From positions 54,016,338-54,080,337 of the forward strand of contig NW_019211455.1 of assembly GCF_002443255.2 (NCBI RefSeq): DNA of 64,000 bases, read 5' to 3'. The notes under the pieces were generated by a model. That model did not search any database. It saw nothing but the letters and a program-made list of their open reading frames with translations, and was not told where the DNA came from. Below, in pieces: positions 1 to 14,080 of the stretch. Source of the stretch: Varroa destructor (taxonomy: Eukaryota > Arthropoda > Arachnida > Mesostigmata > Varroidae). The position numbers were made by a program, and so were the translations under genes. How positions within the stretch are numbered: the first letter of the stretch is position 1; each line of letters starts with the position of its first letter.

Positions 1-1300
1 ATATACATTGTTACCATACGCGCAGGCTCTTTGTAATTCGAACTCGTCAGGCTTGCTTGATGAGTGTCGTAGCAAAGAATTATAGTGTACCTATGGACCT
101 ATTGCCTGAAACCTACCCCTAGCCAATAGCCTATACTCTACTGAGCCGCTGTTCGTTGTTTATTGCAGATTTTATAAGCGTTAAGCGCTGGGGAAGAGGG
201 CTCACAGCCCCGCTCTGAAAGAAACTCTACCTGCACGCCGTGTCACAACCTAAACACAATCATCGGAGATAGCAGACATTGTCGTCTCACATTGTTATCC
301 AACCAGCCTAAAGAGACTGAGAGAGCTGCTATCGCATAACTTTGTTTCTCTCGCTTACCTCAGTTTTCTTCTTTTGTGTTTCTCTGTCACTTCTTCAATG
401 TATCGCACTGTTCGTCTGCTTCGCATCGACATGACAGCTCTCCCAGGCTATTGCCGCCGCCGCCGCCGTTGACAGCCTGAGAGCCTGAGGTATACGATGT
501 CCGGTGCGCGCACCGCTGTTGATCTCTGAGCCCGATCAATGCTGATCGTGTCGGCAGAACACCCAGTAAGCAGATGGAACGAAGTGAACGGGCGCCAGTG
601 GTAGTAGTAATAGTAGAAGTGTAATGGTTCTCAGCCGAAATGGGAGTTATGGCGGCGAGAGGGCGAATGCCTCGTTGAGATAAGGCCAAAGAGGATCCAG
701 AAGGCTAGATAAAGCTAGAGTTGCTTTTGCCAGCCGATCGAGGTGGCAGTAACAGCCTGCTAATCAAGAGCAAGAAGAAAATCAGTATTATCGCCGATAA
801 CGGCGACAAGAAATCGAAGCAGTGCACGAGAGACTTTGCTTAGGAAAGTCTATGTGCCGCTGGAGGCGCGCATGTGGGTCTGTGTGTATGTTTGTGAACC
901 ACGGAAACGGCGATCATTGCGCCACTGGTAGGCCACCACGTGTCGAAGCTTTGCAAGATGATGCTGCGCAGCAATACCTCGCACAACACACTGCTGCTGC
1001 TACCGTCTCGAACTCCACTTGGCACTCTTCGGTACTCGTATTACTGCCAACAAATCGTACTTGACGTACATTTCAATGATGTCAGTAGTACAAAAACAGC
1101 GAATGCAGAAGGGGTGTTCAGGGCAGGTCGAAATGTGCAGCAGCAGTAGCAGCAGCGACCTTGTGCGGACATCAGCGGCGGCTGTGCCCATAGGGACAGT
1201 GTATCTTACGATGTACGAAACTCCATTGGGTAGCTAATGCTGTACGCCTATTCATCACATACGCTGTCGCCGGTAGATAATAAATGGTAAATTCTAGTAT
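1..1300. other. GC-richer, CpG-containing edge region, no gene assigned
   Basis: More CpG and triplet repeats (CGC, CAG) than the flank. Open frames under 100 codons exist on both strands and none has splice signals or recognisable domains. It could be the 5' UTR or promoter of a gene outside the window. Confidence 0.3.
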
Positions 1301-2074
1301 CACCTGGCTCATTACAGTTCGTGTAAGCACGTGGCATTCTGAGATCGAAATATTTGGAGGAGCGCCCCCGTTAGGATATTTTGAATAAGGATAGTTTTAT
1401 CTTTTGATGGAACGAATTTCGTGGTGCCGCTCGACCTACTAATGATGAGTCACCAAACACACGTACTTATAATGATCCCCAGGACGTAATTAGGGTGCTC
1501 TCGACGACAATAAAGATGATCTTGTAGATGCTACGAATGATGACGGGTCATAATGCTGAGACTGCTGCAGCAAAGGGTATTGGCAATACTGTCAGAAAGT
1601 AACTGACATTAGTGTTGCTTTACTACTGCAAAATAATATAACATTGTGACTATATGAAAACGGGGTTTAAGTTAGAAAATTATCTACCGCTAGTTTTTGC
1701 TACGAGACCAAACTCATCTTTGCTGAATTAGGGGTAGGGTACGAGGCTTAGTTAATAATAGAATAAAATATACTCAAGTATTTAAAGCTCACGTGTACCA
1801 GTTTAGACTTTGATAACACTTAGCAGTATGTAGGGTGATAATCAGAGGTGAGTTGTACTTTGTACATCGAAAAAGGGCCCGGGTTGTAAGTTGCGGCCCA
1901 TTTTATATAAAAACAACTAAAACCATCAACAACAGTAAAAAATATATATTATAAAAAAAAATGGTAGCGCGAAAGATTTGAAACAAAAGATCTCCGCTTC
2001 TAATCTGGTTAGTTCTAAGCTAACAATAGCAAATTTGTAAATAAAGAAATACATGAAGTACAAAGATTAAACGG

Positions 2075-2113
<39 letters not shown>

Positions 2114-2114
2114 A
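2075..2114. repeat. AT microsatellite
   Basis: About 40 bases of alternating AT with one C interruption, followed by a T tract. Confidence 0.95.
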
Positions 2115-2266
2115 ATTTTTTTTTTCTAACGTTCTGAGTTTTGCCAAAACTGCCTCTCGCCTCAGACGCCTCTAAATAGTCAGCAAACACATCATCGTTA
2201 TTGAGATTATGATATTCTTTTATACTTGAGGAATACTTGTCCTCGTGCATCTGTTACCTCAGCCCT

Positions 2267-2386
2267 TTAACTCAGCTTTCCATAATCAGGGGAACAGCTC
2301 TTCTTGCGCTTCGTTAGGGCACCAGTAACCTTTTCCTCTCGATCAACCCCCAAATCGTCAGCCTCATTCGTAATTATCAGCAGCGG
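2267..2386 (-). pseudogene. Short charged coding-like fragment
   Basis: A 39-codon minus frame reading LIITNEADDLGVDREEKVTG then ALTKRKKSCSPDYGKLS. Sixteen bases past its stop, a Met in a different frame opens another charged stretch (MHEDKYSSSIKEYHNLNNDD). It could be a frameshifted relic of a gene or transposase. Weak. Confidence 0.2.
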
Positions 2387-5300
2387 TTACCTCCGTAAAT
2401 CTAGCAGATTTACAAACTTAGCCTTATCTCATTATCCATTTGCAGGGGCGGCTTCGAAGCGACAATAGCATACGACGCCTTACGACCAGCGGTGATTTAA
2501 GTGCATGATGTGTCTACAGATACACAATGCATTAAATCGTCCAGCGCACTCTACCGTCTCATCCGAATTTCTTGGGATGAAACTTTTCTTGGCTTAGAAA
2601 TAAATTAGATAGGCTTGAGAACATTGGTAGATTTTAAGGCGACTCCGTATTTGTAAGCCACGTGTTGGCATCACTTAGTATTATTATAGAATACAGCTAT
2701 AGGATTTGGACGGGCAAGATGTGAAGATTATCCGCAGACAACGATGATGATTTAAGATAAGGGTTTCGCATAGCCTGCAGATAACGGCAGTGCTAATACA
2801 TAGAGTGATTATGGATGTGTATGTGTGTGTGACCTCGAAAACAGATGGCCTCTCGAGGTCAGGCGAGGACTAGGTGGGGACGTTCGCTGAAACGATAAAT
2901 AATCGATAAGGTGTGCCGTTGGATATATATATCTTCCTGGTAGTTGTAGATGAAGATCTTCGACAGAGCGAAATACGGAGTGCTAAATAGTTTAACACGT
3001 AAGTCTGTGTGATCTTGATCGATGGTCTGGAAATAGAGGAAAAGTCCTGGCAATAAATATTCGAAAGAATAACTAATGTGACATTTAAACCGAAGATAAT
3101 TTATAAGCCGTGTACAAGAATAGATATAGCAATAACAACGAAATGTATTAAAATTATAATTATAGACACAACGAAAGATAGTAGTCAATTATATTCAAAA
3201 CAGGCCCAAGCTACAATGTGTTAAGACCTATGTATGTATTAGTATAGAACTTATATGTCTGTCATAATATACCTAAAATGTTACTTGTTGCTTTTTAACA
3301 AATAATAATGGCGACAAACAATTCTAAAGGCTTTAACAATTTAATTTAGTATTATGCGGTATGAAACACCTTAAATAAGATCGTTTTAAAGTACTTTAAT
3401 AACCTGAACGCTTCGTTCAGATGCGAACCAAAATGCGACTCATAGAACGGCGTTTCAATCAAACGCGTAGAAACAGAAATGTTTAGGTCAGCATCACCTG
3501 GACGTCCCTGAAAAGGGGTGGGTACCGGAAACTGCTGACTACAGAGGATAGGCATTTCGCTTATTGGCCTGATATTCATAAGTGCCTTAACGTAGAGGAG
3601 CGTTTGATAGTACGAAACCGCGTGACTCTCGCAGGTGCTTACCAAACTCTACTGTAGTATTATCAAATTATCATTGTTCATTGTCCAGGGTCACCATAAA
3701 TACGTCCTGTTTACAATTACTGAGTTGCAACGCTATGAAAAGGCCTAAAACGGATCTACACGAGTCGTAACATGGATCAATTAGGTATAATAAATAGGTA
3801 TAATTTAAATGCAGTGTTGGTTTTTATTAGGTACAAGCCCTACTATTTAAATGATTCAAATCTACGCTCCGACATCCGTTATTCGTCGTGCATTTCTACC
3901 TTTTTTTTTTTTTTAACAAAATGTAACTAAAACTTTTCAAATGATATTCGAAGATGCCGCAATTTTTAAGCTCGCTGGATTGCGCGCAACCTTGAAGACG
4001 CTGTGCACCTCTGAGAGTGTGGGTCCTAATAGGCTTAGGTGTTGACGAAAACAGCCCAGATAATTTAATATGTTCCCGTATCCGTTTAGCCAAGCAGGAC
4101 AATCACAATAGCCTTTGGTGTTTGCCGTGGGAAAATTTAGAACCGGTGAAAGCTTTGGCAGCTTTAATCGCTTATGCTTTCCGGCGGCTGGAATTATGTC
4201 GCTCCGATTTGGCAAACCAACCCGTTTTTTGCATACGAGTTAATAGACCTCAAACCTTCTAGTCCCTGTATCGTGATACCGTCCACGAATGAAACCGGAT
4301 TGTGGATAATTATAGAATGGTACAAGGTAAAGCTCATTCTCGGCTAATTACAAACATCTGTACGACAAAAGTTCGTATCCTTATAAGTTATCCTTATAAA
4401 CGTTGTTATTAGCATAGTATTACCTAGGCTATTCAACAGATTCTTAATTTTGAGACGTTTATGAGCCGACGTTCCCGAAGAGCAACGGTCGTTCAATAGC
4501 TTTATACAGTCTTACGTCGCTCGTATAGAAGAAACGGTATAGAACATACATTTCCCGAATCGAAATAGGTTGTTTAAACACACATAACGTACTTATATAT
4601 TCCCTGAGTATGGTTATAATTCTATACGAATAGTTTCAACAAGGGTATGATGTCCTCGTTTTCCTAGAATCTGCAACCTTCCCCCAGGCGTCTCGCGGCC
4701 TGATTTGCTGTCCTACCCAAATTTGGCTATTTCTCCTAAGTTTTACTCCTAATTCAGCAAAGTACTATACTTGTCCCGTCCCTTGACGCTAGTCCGCTCT
4801 GCCGCATATTACCAATGGGCAGGAATGTCCGTGAGGGGATATTGACCTGCCTGAGTGTCGATGTCATTGAAGCGATCACTGGTAACGACACAGGGGCTGC
4901 GACAGAGGGCTACGCTATAGGGAGTACGGAAGAAAAAATACTTGCACTACAGTTATGTCTGAAGCCACTTCTTAGTGAATAGCTTAAAGAGAAATGACAT
5001 ACCCTAAAATGTGGGGTACACCTCCAAGCAATGGTACCTCTAATATAAGAGCCAAATCTTTCTTTTTTTTTCTTGGGCAACAACAAACTTGTATGACGAA
5101 GCCGCAAAGCCCTTGACAGCGGAAAACTAGCTAAACCGGTACACTTTGTTGGATCTTATGCTTTCGATTGACATAGAGCACTCCCTCGCTTCGCGGTCGT
5201 TGCATTCAGCTAGTATAGATACTACAGACTTATCGCCGCACAACCCTTCGAAGCTGAATGTGACTCTCTACTGCAACAGTGGTAGTGCCACATGTGTTAG

Positions 5301-8177
5301 GGGATCAAATAGACAAAAAGAACAAGTTAGGCCAAATCAGGCCAACTCCGCTACAGCCATAGTGCCTTACTGAGATGTAATATTACACAGTGTGAATAAC
5401 ATCATTAATGCATACACAGCCAGAGGCCGACACGTTGGCCAGCTAACAAGACTGCCCAGACAAAGCGTCACGGTCCTGTAAGACCAACTCAATATCCACC
5501 ACCCAAAAGTTGGTTTCTGTCTGAATTCAAGCTATACTGAGGCACCCTTAGCGAAATAGTGAGCAAAAAGCGAGTGGTGGGTCAGGCCAACTTGGGAGCC
5601 CAGGCTAGCTTGCTGCCAGCGACGCGATGCATATAATAGCCAATTACTTTAGAGTTGGCGTCACAGTTGACACCCATAATACCCATTGAAATAGGAAGAG
5701 GCCAGTCTCAGCGCGACGAGAATTAGAAAAGGAAGGAAGAAGCAAATAAATGACATAAGGGACAGAATGGTGGACAATGCTGTGCTGCCACTCGAACTAC
5801 GTTTAAATCCCCGACCCAGAACAGTTTTCTCCGAATGTGCGACGTAGGCATATCAACCCCATGGCATACAGGTTACCCTACAGGTTAAGCTTTTCTCGTC
5901 CATTTCTGCCAGAGGCCTGATACAATTGTCCAGCGCAGGAACGCGATAGGAGGCGAACGTTGGCAGAGATAGTTACTCCCAATCCGCATTATTCAGTGGA
6001 ATATATCGCTGTACATTTATTGGCTAAAATAAGTCTGTGAAAGAATGGAGAGAAAAGTCATTTTAAATGAATGTTTGGCTACAGATTTGTACAGTGGTTA
6101 ACGTAGACTTGTGCTCTTTCCTGCTTTTGACTAGTTTCGATGAGCCTGCACACGTGTAATGCACAGTGTCGGTATAGCTCATAATACAGATATTACAAAA
6201 TAATGATACATTATACATATATCTCATAACATTATTTGTACTAACTAATGCACACTAACAACCGGATTGTCTCGCTACTTGTCATGAAAATCACTATATC
6301 GCACAAGAGCAATATCCTAATTGAGTATGAGATTAAATACATCTTTCTTTAATTTCAAAGAGGAATCTGTTTGTTTTTACGTTTTCAAACAGATTAATAT
6401 ACAAACACACATAAACAGCGCCCCAGTATGCGATTTAGAGAGTCTCGAATGTATAGAGGGTGATTTTGGAACAAACGACCCTACCCACAATAATTGTCGA
6501 ATGCTGTACGAGAAATAACTAGGAATTGTCCTCTTGCGCCGACAGATGTAAGTGAAAGGAGGAATCTGGCTTCTAAAACCTTCACGATTTCAACGCATTT
6601 CTATCATATGAGCACATACCTCATATACCGCATGATAAGCTCTAAGATAGATTAGTCCGTGTCGAGAGTTCCAGCATCACATGTTCTGGTTAGTTTATAA
6701 ACATACGTACGTAAAGTCTACTGCGCTACACTACAGTCATATACATTCGTTCGTATCTTGCGCGGATAGAATTGTTGTAGCATCGTCTGCCTACACGGGA
6801 TTCTTTAAAGTGAGCTTTGATCAGTTGATGAACAATAATAAAAACAATATACTGCTCATGACAGTTGCTAAGCCAACCATTTGCTGTTTGTCCTGCGTCT
6901 TAAGAGCTAGTTACTAACTTCTAATTCAAAGGAAACTGGAATTTCACTTAAAGTCCGATTTGTCCTGAGCCAGGAACAAATAGGACGGCCTCGTGCGGCG
7001 CAGTCTCGAATGCGCCTTTGACATAACACGCACAACTGTGCTATCATTGTAAGCCAAGACAGTGTCACGCAGAAAACCCTATTAATTATCAACCGCTAAA
7101 AATCTTTTCGCATGACCAACTGAAGTTTGGCTCTTCTGTACTCGAGATAATTGCATCGCCGGTCATCCGTCTCAGCACTTCGTGTCTCAGACGATGAATG
7201 AAGCTATTTATTAGTCAGTCAATGGGTTCACCTTTCCTATGCACAACTAATACAATCCAAGCAGACCAATATATTCTCCTATTGACCACATCGAAGTCCT
7301 AAAGATCTACAGTTTAGTCAGGCCAAGCGACTGGCAGACCAAGCTTACACTAAAAGTTCTTCACTACGTTACCTTTAAAGAGCCCCTTGTCTGTCACTAG
7401 AAAGGCTTCCAGAGTCTGCATTTTCCCCATTGATATATGAAATGTAGAATACATATACGTGGGAAATGTCTGCGACGATAGGAAGGTTCGTATTGACTTT
7501 CGATGTTTGTACTACTTCGCGATCCTAATTACATTTTATTACAGTCTGACCAACTTCAATTACAATGACGTACGCATTGGAAAAACTGAGCAGGGTATCG
7601 GAGTGTACACAGTTCATCATCGTTTTTATAGATGGCTATACCGTCACTTGTGTATGGCATGTTTTTACGTGATAACTTTTTTTCATTCACCCGGGTAGTA
7701 TATGCCGTTGGCGGGAAATAATTGATTTTCTCTGCTTAACATGCCAACAATACTTCTGTAAGTGTTTTTGTAATAAATTGAGACAATGACGTATCGTTTT
7801 ACTGATGAAAGCTTGCCGTAACAGATAATGACGTGTTTATCATTAATAAATCTAGCAAAACCTCATCCAGCCGATTGCGGTGCTTTCCGCCGAAGTGAAA
7901 TTTTTTTTAAGTTTCGAGTTTGTGAACAACTGTTGCTACATTAACTTCCTCGTAAACGATTTATTAACGAGACTGAGGTGTTCTCGGAGGAGCCGTGGAT
8001 CGAGAGTGATGGATGATGTAACTTCAATTAGTCTACTGAAGATATAATGCATTATATAATTTAAAAAAATAATAGCGATGATTACTTTATGGCCAGCTAA
8101 AACCATAGACGGTATTCGCTCGAAGCTTTCACTTCATTAAGTACTCAACACAATGAGCTAATTTTAAGGCTCTAATT

Positions 8178-8217
8178 ATGTATCTTATAGCGAACGGGAG
8201 TTCACTATAAGATACAT
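8178..8217. repeat. Perfect-arm hairpin
   Basis: Thirteen-base arms atgtatcttatag (8178-8190) and its exact complement (8205-8217) around a 14-base loop. No gene nearby. Confidence 0.8.
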
Positions 8218-8845
8218 ACAGTGCAGTTCAGTCAATTAAAATAAATCACTAGTCACCAACCTCATCAGCAACGACTATTATCGTTTCATTTACTTTAAAT
8301 ATATATATATGTGTCATAGATTTGTAAAAATGAAAAAATCATTTCACTGCCAATTAGTCAAGTGTGACAATGGTTCTGTCGCCGAAAGTTGTGGTCAAGA
8401 TAACTTCTGCTAAAGCAAACCAACTAATAAACGAGTGTGAAAGAAGTATGAGCATTCTATTGTAAGAAAATACATATCTAAAGTAGCGTTCCCTTTGTTT
8501 ATATAAACGTACTTTCCTACAGCAGAACAATCTAACGTAAACACCTTCCAAACATAAAAAATCGATTGAAAAAAAAAATAGAGATTTTGCCATTCCTTAT
8601 TTTGCTCTAATAAAAGGCTAAAACCTTTGGAAACGTATGGCCCGGGCCTGGTAAATCTGAATTAGGGCGTTCTGCTGACCAACCCAATGGAAAGAGTTTT
8701 TTTTTTACATAGACATTCAACTCTTCAGCGCTTGATACTAAACCCACCGACAACTAAGCGCAGCTTATTCATATTGGGATGTTGTGATCGGCTCTACCCA
8801 GCAGAGAGTAAGCTCAGGACCGTGAATCATACTAATAACGTTTAC

Positions 8846-8868
8846 AAAAAAAAAAAAAAAAAAAAAAA
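8846..8868. repeat. A23 homopolymer
   Basis: Twenty-three consecutive A. No target-site duplication or retrocopy was recognised beside it. Confidence 0.95.
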
Positions 8869-9821
8869 CGTCTTCAAATCGTTATAATAGCTACTATAAT
8901 AACAATCAACAACAGTATATAACAAAACGCAATGGCACAATTGGATGCGGTGTCTTTTATTGAGCTTGCTGCATCCATCAAATCGTTCTACACTAACAGT
9001 ACGCTAGCAGCCGCTATCTACCGCGCAGAATTCCGACAATAGTACGAGAACTTGCCCGGAGTATTTTACCGTCTTTCATCTGGCTTCCAGTTTGTTCGCC
9101 TCTGGCTGGCCACAAGCCAAGTGCAGACCTTCCAGAACACATATAAAGACACATTTACGTCATACGTGAGCCTCCAACGTATCTGTTACATTGTTAATAG
9201 CGTTTTGCGATGGTTTAATTGATTTTCGCCACCTCGTCTCGCCGGTAACTCCTCGTCTCGTACCAGTAACAACCGTGTCAGGGTCATCAGCACTGTCGAG
9301 CCACTAAGTCACACTTTACGTCCGTTAGCGGACGGCATAATCAGCTAAAATGATCTGAGTCCGACTGCAGACAGATTGCCGCTTGTGCGTTTGTATGGTC
9401 TTACCGGTCACCGTGTCATTGGCCGCCCGATGCGTACGCAGTACTGAATCATAAACACCCAGATCGCGTCATTTTTACGTTAGAGCAAAACTTGACGTTA
9501 GCGTCGATTCGAAACTGTTTATGTGCGAAATGTAGATTTCCAATCGCCTGTCATCAATTATCGATTTATATAATTGGGGTTTTGTTGATTTTGTTAATGA
9601 TTGGTCAAACAACAGAAACCGATAGTCTTCACAATTATTCTCTGTTGTCTATTGTCTCTATTTACGTTTCCTTAATTTTAGTTGATTTAAAGTGTTTTAA
9701 ATTGTAATTTGTGAGAAACTATATCTGTATGAATGAAACGCTTTATAACGACGCTCTACACGGCTAATGTCAAAAGGGTGGCATAATTGGTGAAGATTGC
9801 TTACATCAACACTCGTCTAAT

Positions 9822-9854
9822 AGTATATAGCTTTTATAATAAAAGCTATACACT
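9822..9854. repeat. Short-loop hairpin
   Basis: Fifteen-base arms with one mismatch, three-base loop, centred on agctttta-taa-taaaagct. Confidence 0.75.
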
Positions 9855-10199
9855 ATATATGTATGTATGTATAAAGTTATTTGTGTTTTCTACCTAGTCG
9901 ACAGGCTTCCTAGAAAAATTTTCAGCGCCTACTATGTCTATTCAATGATGCTAGTGTATTCCTGAATAAGGTTTGTTGCTTTATTTTAGCTCAAACTAAA
10001 GACCTTCGGCGTTCCTAACTGACAACAAATCCTTTAGTAATACGTTACTTCAACATTAGTTTGGGTTTTTTTTGTTTGGTAGCTTGCTTCACGTTTCGGC
10101 CACCCATCTTGTTGCTTAATGGCACATCACAGTATAGCAAATACAGCCTGGCCCGATCTAGATAAATGAGCCAATCTACATGAATGGACAAATCAATAA

Positions 10200-10770
10200 A
10201 CGCCATTTCCTGACAGCTACGCATGTCAGAGCCAATGACAACACTAGAGAGCGGGTGGGAAACGGTTGTCCCGGGTCACACTCGACGATGTAACGTTACA
10301 GGAATGGTCAACAAGCTTGCCAAGATCCGTCTTCCAAAGGAATGCGGACATATTCTCACACATAGAAGAAACCGAAATGTTAGAGGCACGTCATCAGACC
10401 GCTGTGCCGTTGCCCTTACCAGTCCTACCGGCAAGTGGCATCAGTTCTTTTGATGGCTGCGTCAGAACGAGCAAACGGCCTGGGTACGATTCTGGTAAAT
10501 GATCACGCGTGGTGGTTTAGTGAGACACGGCTATGGGCACAAAACCTTGGTAAAAGAATGGCGTATCGGCATCTCAGCGGTCAGGTCTTTCATTTTCGGA
10601 CTTACAAGGCCACATCTGTTGGTCAGCTCGTGCTTGACGAGGGCATCCGGTGACGTCAATACAGGGACAAGGCATAACCTGAGTCGTCCTTCGATTACAG
10701 AACAGTGTTCCCTTGTAGATGTACAGAAAATGAAGTCTTCCTGGTGAACGCTTGATGCCAATAGTGTCTA
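10200..10770. other. GC-richer island with overlapping short open frames
   Basis: Several 70-85-codon frames overlap on both strands, including MASVLLMAASERANGLGTIL on plus. No motif or splice structure is recognised. Higher GC lowers stop frequency, so chance is the simplest reading; an old retroelement fragment is possible. Confidence 0.3.
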
Positions 10771-12483
10771 TTCATTTGTCTGACTGAACTAACGGCTGCT
10801 GTAGACAGCAGCTGGTACCGCTGACATAAGCCAGACCAGAACAGCAGTAATTAATCATAAGTGAAAGGGGCACATACCTATCTGGAATACACTGAAGTGT
10901 AGTAGAATTTGGTATTTATCGTGAATCTGTTTGAGGGGCGACTGCAGACTAGATTACTACGAAAGGTCTTTCAGCTGATATTAACGGTGAAACTGTTTAA
11001 GAAGCATGCAGAGTTCATCTGGTTAACAGTTGTTTGGATATGGTAGACGACAGATATTGTAAAAGTTACAGAAAATTGTATATAATGCCTCTAGTGATCA
11101 CTTTCTAATGACTTCGGGATATTGAATAAATAGTTTTTTAAGTCTTGTCGATACAGTATATATTCTAAGAAAATTCTAATAAGTGTGAAAGTAGAGATTA
11201 ACTAAGTTACAGCAAATCTTACACTGAGCAAACCAGGAGACAAAACTCCGCGGTTAAACGTCCTCGCCTATATCAGACTTGCCTACGTCTTTGTTCGCTG
11301 TTAATTAATCTACTAGGACAATTTTGCGTGTATCCAACGGCCCACATGACGGCCAACACACATTCGCCTTTCGACGATATCTGCAGCATTTCGTTTCCCT
11401 ATGCGCTCACGCACCGATGTACATCTCAGCATCAAATCTTTCCAGCTTCGCCCAGATACGAGGAGCTTCTATTTTTCGTACCGACTTATTTACGCAAAAA
11501 TAAAGAAACAACTTTTTAGAAAATAAAGCTTTTGCCACCCGTTTTCCGTAACAATCCATCAAAAGTATCTAACCCAGTGGACCCTTTTGAGCTGGGATTT
11601 CCTTCTGTTAACACTTGGCAGGCTTCTATGATCCCTGTGATAATTTGAGTTCGGCGGATTCACTGTAGATCCTTGCTTCTTACCAGTACTTCTCCTAAAC
11701 CCCACCTCCACCGAGCTTAACATGTATAGTCGGACCATGGAATGTAATCAAATTGCAAGTGACATCAGTTCCGCAAAGGAGACGTTGCGCTGTCATATCG
11801 TAATGCCACGTCTGTCATTCTTCCGGATCCTCGAGCGGACGCCAGGCCTTGAACTCACTATCAAGGTATGCTTGCTTGAATCAAAGGCTGCATTCAATGT
11901 AGCCCCTGATTTCCAGCGGGCATCTGTCGGGCGGTGGCAATGTCCCTGGCCGGACATTCAGGAAGTTTTGACACTACCGGTTGCGAGTCGACAACCTCCG
12001 TATTGGTGGGTCTAGTCCCTTGTCTGATATTCAATGGTTTCCTATATAGACACCGGTAAAGGAGAATAAAAAACAAACGAAGTTTACTTTTGTCTCACTT
12101 CGGCCTCTGTAATCGTCGAGCGGGGGTCGCCAACCAACCTCGAAGTCAGTTTCTATGATCCTCGACGTTTCTCTTGCACTTACCTTACCATAACTTCATA
12201 TTCATCTCGCTCTGTCGATTTGCGAAGCACTGGATATACAAGAAAAACACGCAGTTGAGCACAACCATTTACGCAGCCTATAATGGATTAAATGATAGAA
12301 TAATCTCAGATCGTTTTTGATGACTAGTGCGTTTTCTATTGCTTATATACTTAAGGTATTGTTAACAATGATACCGAAATTCGTGATCAGACAAATACAG
12401 ACGAAAGCATTTCTTGTTACGCGTGAAATAACAATTTCAAGATCACTAAATCAAGGTTAGGCTACTCAGGTTAAATTGTGCAT

Positions 12484-12553
12484 ATCCTAGTGGGTAACAT
12501 GTCTGCCTTCTAATTTTGGGGACACGTTTTCGTCTGGGTTCGAACTCGGACAT
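12484..12553 (+). mobile_element. tRNA-Arg-derived SINE-like copy A
   Basis: Contains GTGGGTAAC (A-box-like), GCCTTCTAATTTT (anticodon stem-loop resembling tRNA-Arg UCU) and GGGTTCGAACTCGG (B box). It shares about 60 bases of aligned sequence with copy B at 47.3 kb. A perfect tRNA clover-leaf is not kept, so it is a SINE head or tRNA pseudogene. Confidence 0.55.
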
Positions 12554-13876
12554 AAACAGACAGCTCGTTTCGTGCTGGAAGCCAGCCGTCTGATGGCATT
12601 ATGCTTAACGGCAATGCCGAACCTAAACCTCGAAAGATTACACATCTACTAGAAACTAAGTTAGATTTCTAATTAGACTATTTTTGAACATTTGGCGCAC
12701 ATTCGGTTGCCGGTACGGTTTGTCGGAATCGTCGATGTGGTTTATACGCGTGCGTCGCAATCTAGCTTAATTAATATACTACTTGAGAGAGATACGTTCA
12801 TTGAAGTTGGTCAGCTTTATTTTTTTGTAACAATCAGTGACATTTTCTGGTTTTACAACGCTACTGGATTTACTCTCGCGCACAGTTGGAGTTCTCGTTT
12901 GATTTTATCTTGTGTTTTTGTCAGCGCTCCCGGGTACTTTCTTTAGGTGAACGAGTCCTCAGAATCACCTCGTTTTAGGTTATGGCGTTTTTTATCTTTT
13001 GGAGTCTAATCGGAATCGGTTTTGCTGGATCTAGCTGGGATATTGTTGTGTTATACTTAGCACTATAAATAGTTGATGAGGCAAAATTTAAGATGCTTCG
13101 AAGATGTGAAATCTAATTAAAAATGTCAACTTGAAGTTTAATTGAAACAAACAAACAAAAACGAATTGAGAACTACCGTCGACAGCCGGGTCTGGTTTGA
13201 GTCGCCGGACAGTATTGGAGTAAAACATGAAGGTTTTGTTAACTTAATGCTGTTAGGGCACGATGCATGTCCTTATGGATGTCCGATACAGCTGAAACAT
13301 CGTTAACGCAGATCGACCTAAACAAAAAAAAGCTGGGCTTTGTACGATGCGTCAACTAACTGTGAATATGAATCTTATATTAGAAGCCAAAAAATCTTTG
13401 GCCGTGATTCCGTTCTGGAAATATCTGGAGTAGTTAGATTTGGTGAACGTCTCGCGCAAGAGACTTATATGAGAGAACATTATATCAGTAATATTATTAT
13501 TACTATAAGAAATCCTATTATCGTTATACGATATTTAATGTAAGCTTCGAAAACTCGTCATTTCAGCATTGTATTTGAGATCGTAGCTTATTTTACGATA
13601 ATAACAAATTAAGAGAGCCATTTACTAACGGCACGTGGCCAAGCACAGATCAGAATAGCTTGCATTTATTGTATAAAATTCAGACCGATACAGAAAGTAT
13701 TCGTAACGGTGTCTTTTGCTCGCCATCAGAGTCATTCTGCTCTGCTCAGACTTTTGGTTCACAGCACTGTAATATAGTCTAGAGGGAGCGTGTGAAGGGC
13801 ATATTTTAAATGCAATTCTCTGAATTTTTTCAGAGAATAATTTCTTTCTCTTAATCAACTTTCACTGCCCTGATAG

Positions 13877-14080
13877 TTAGCGTTTCATCTTGTGCTTCTT
13901 TGTCATGCCGTTGCGTTGGAGATAGCCGAAGCGACCAAGGACCTTAAACTTTGGACCGAAGCAACGTCCCGCGCCACCGGCTGCATAGGCCTCATATTAA
14001 CCCAGTTCCAGCTTTCGCTCATCGTTTTTGTGTGAGCCAGCAGCAGCACCACGACGTTTTACGATGCAAGTATGCTGCTC
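13877..14080 (-). pseudogene. Basic, glycine-rich coding-like fragment with an in-frame stop
   Basis: After an acceptor-like ccttttgtag the minus frame reads EQHTCIVKRRGAAAGSHKND, then ERKLELG, a TAA, and in the same frame YEAYAAGGAGRCFGPKFKVL followed by GRFGYLQRNGMTKKHKMKR and a stop. The Lys/Arg/Gly-rich end resembles small ribosomal or mitoribosomal proteins in style, but I cannot name one. It may be a dead copy or chance. Confidence 0.25.

Larger units (their letters stand above)
1301..10199. other. Non-coding AT-rich sequence
   Basis: Apart from the repeats, hairpins and the fragment at 2.3 kb listed separately, I see only short open frames of the length expected by chance. No recognisable exon, RNA gene or element. 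Confidence 0.5.
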
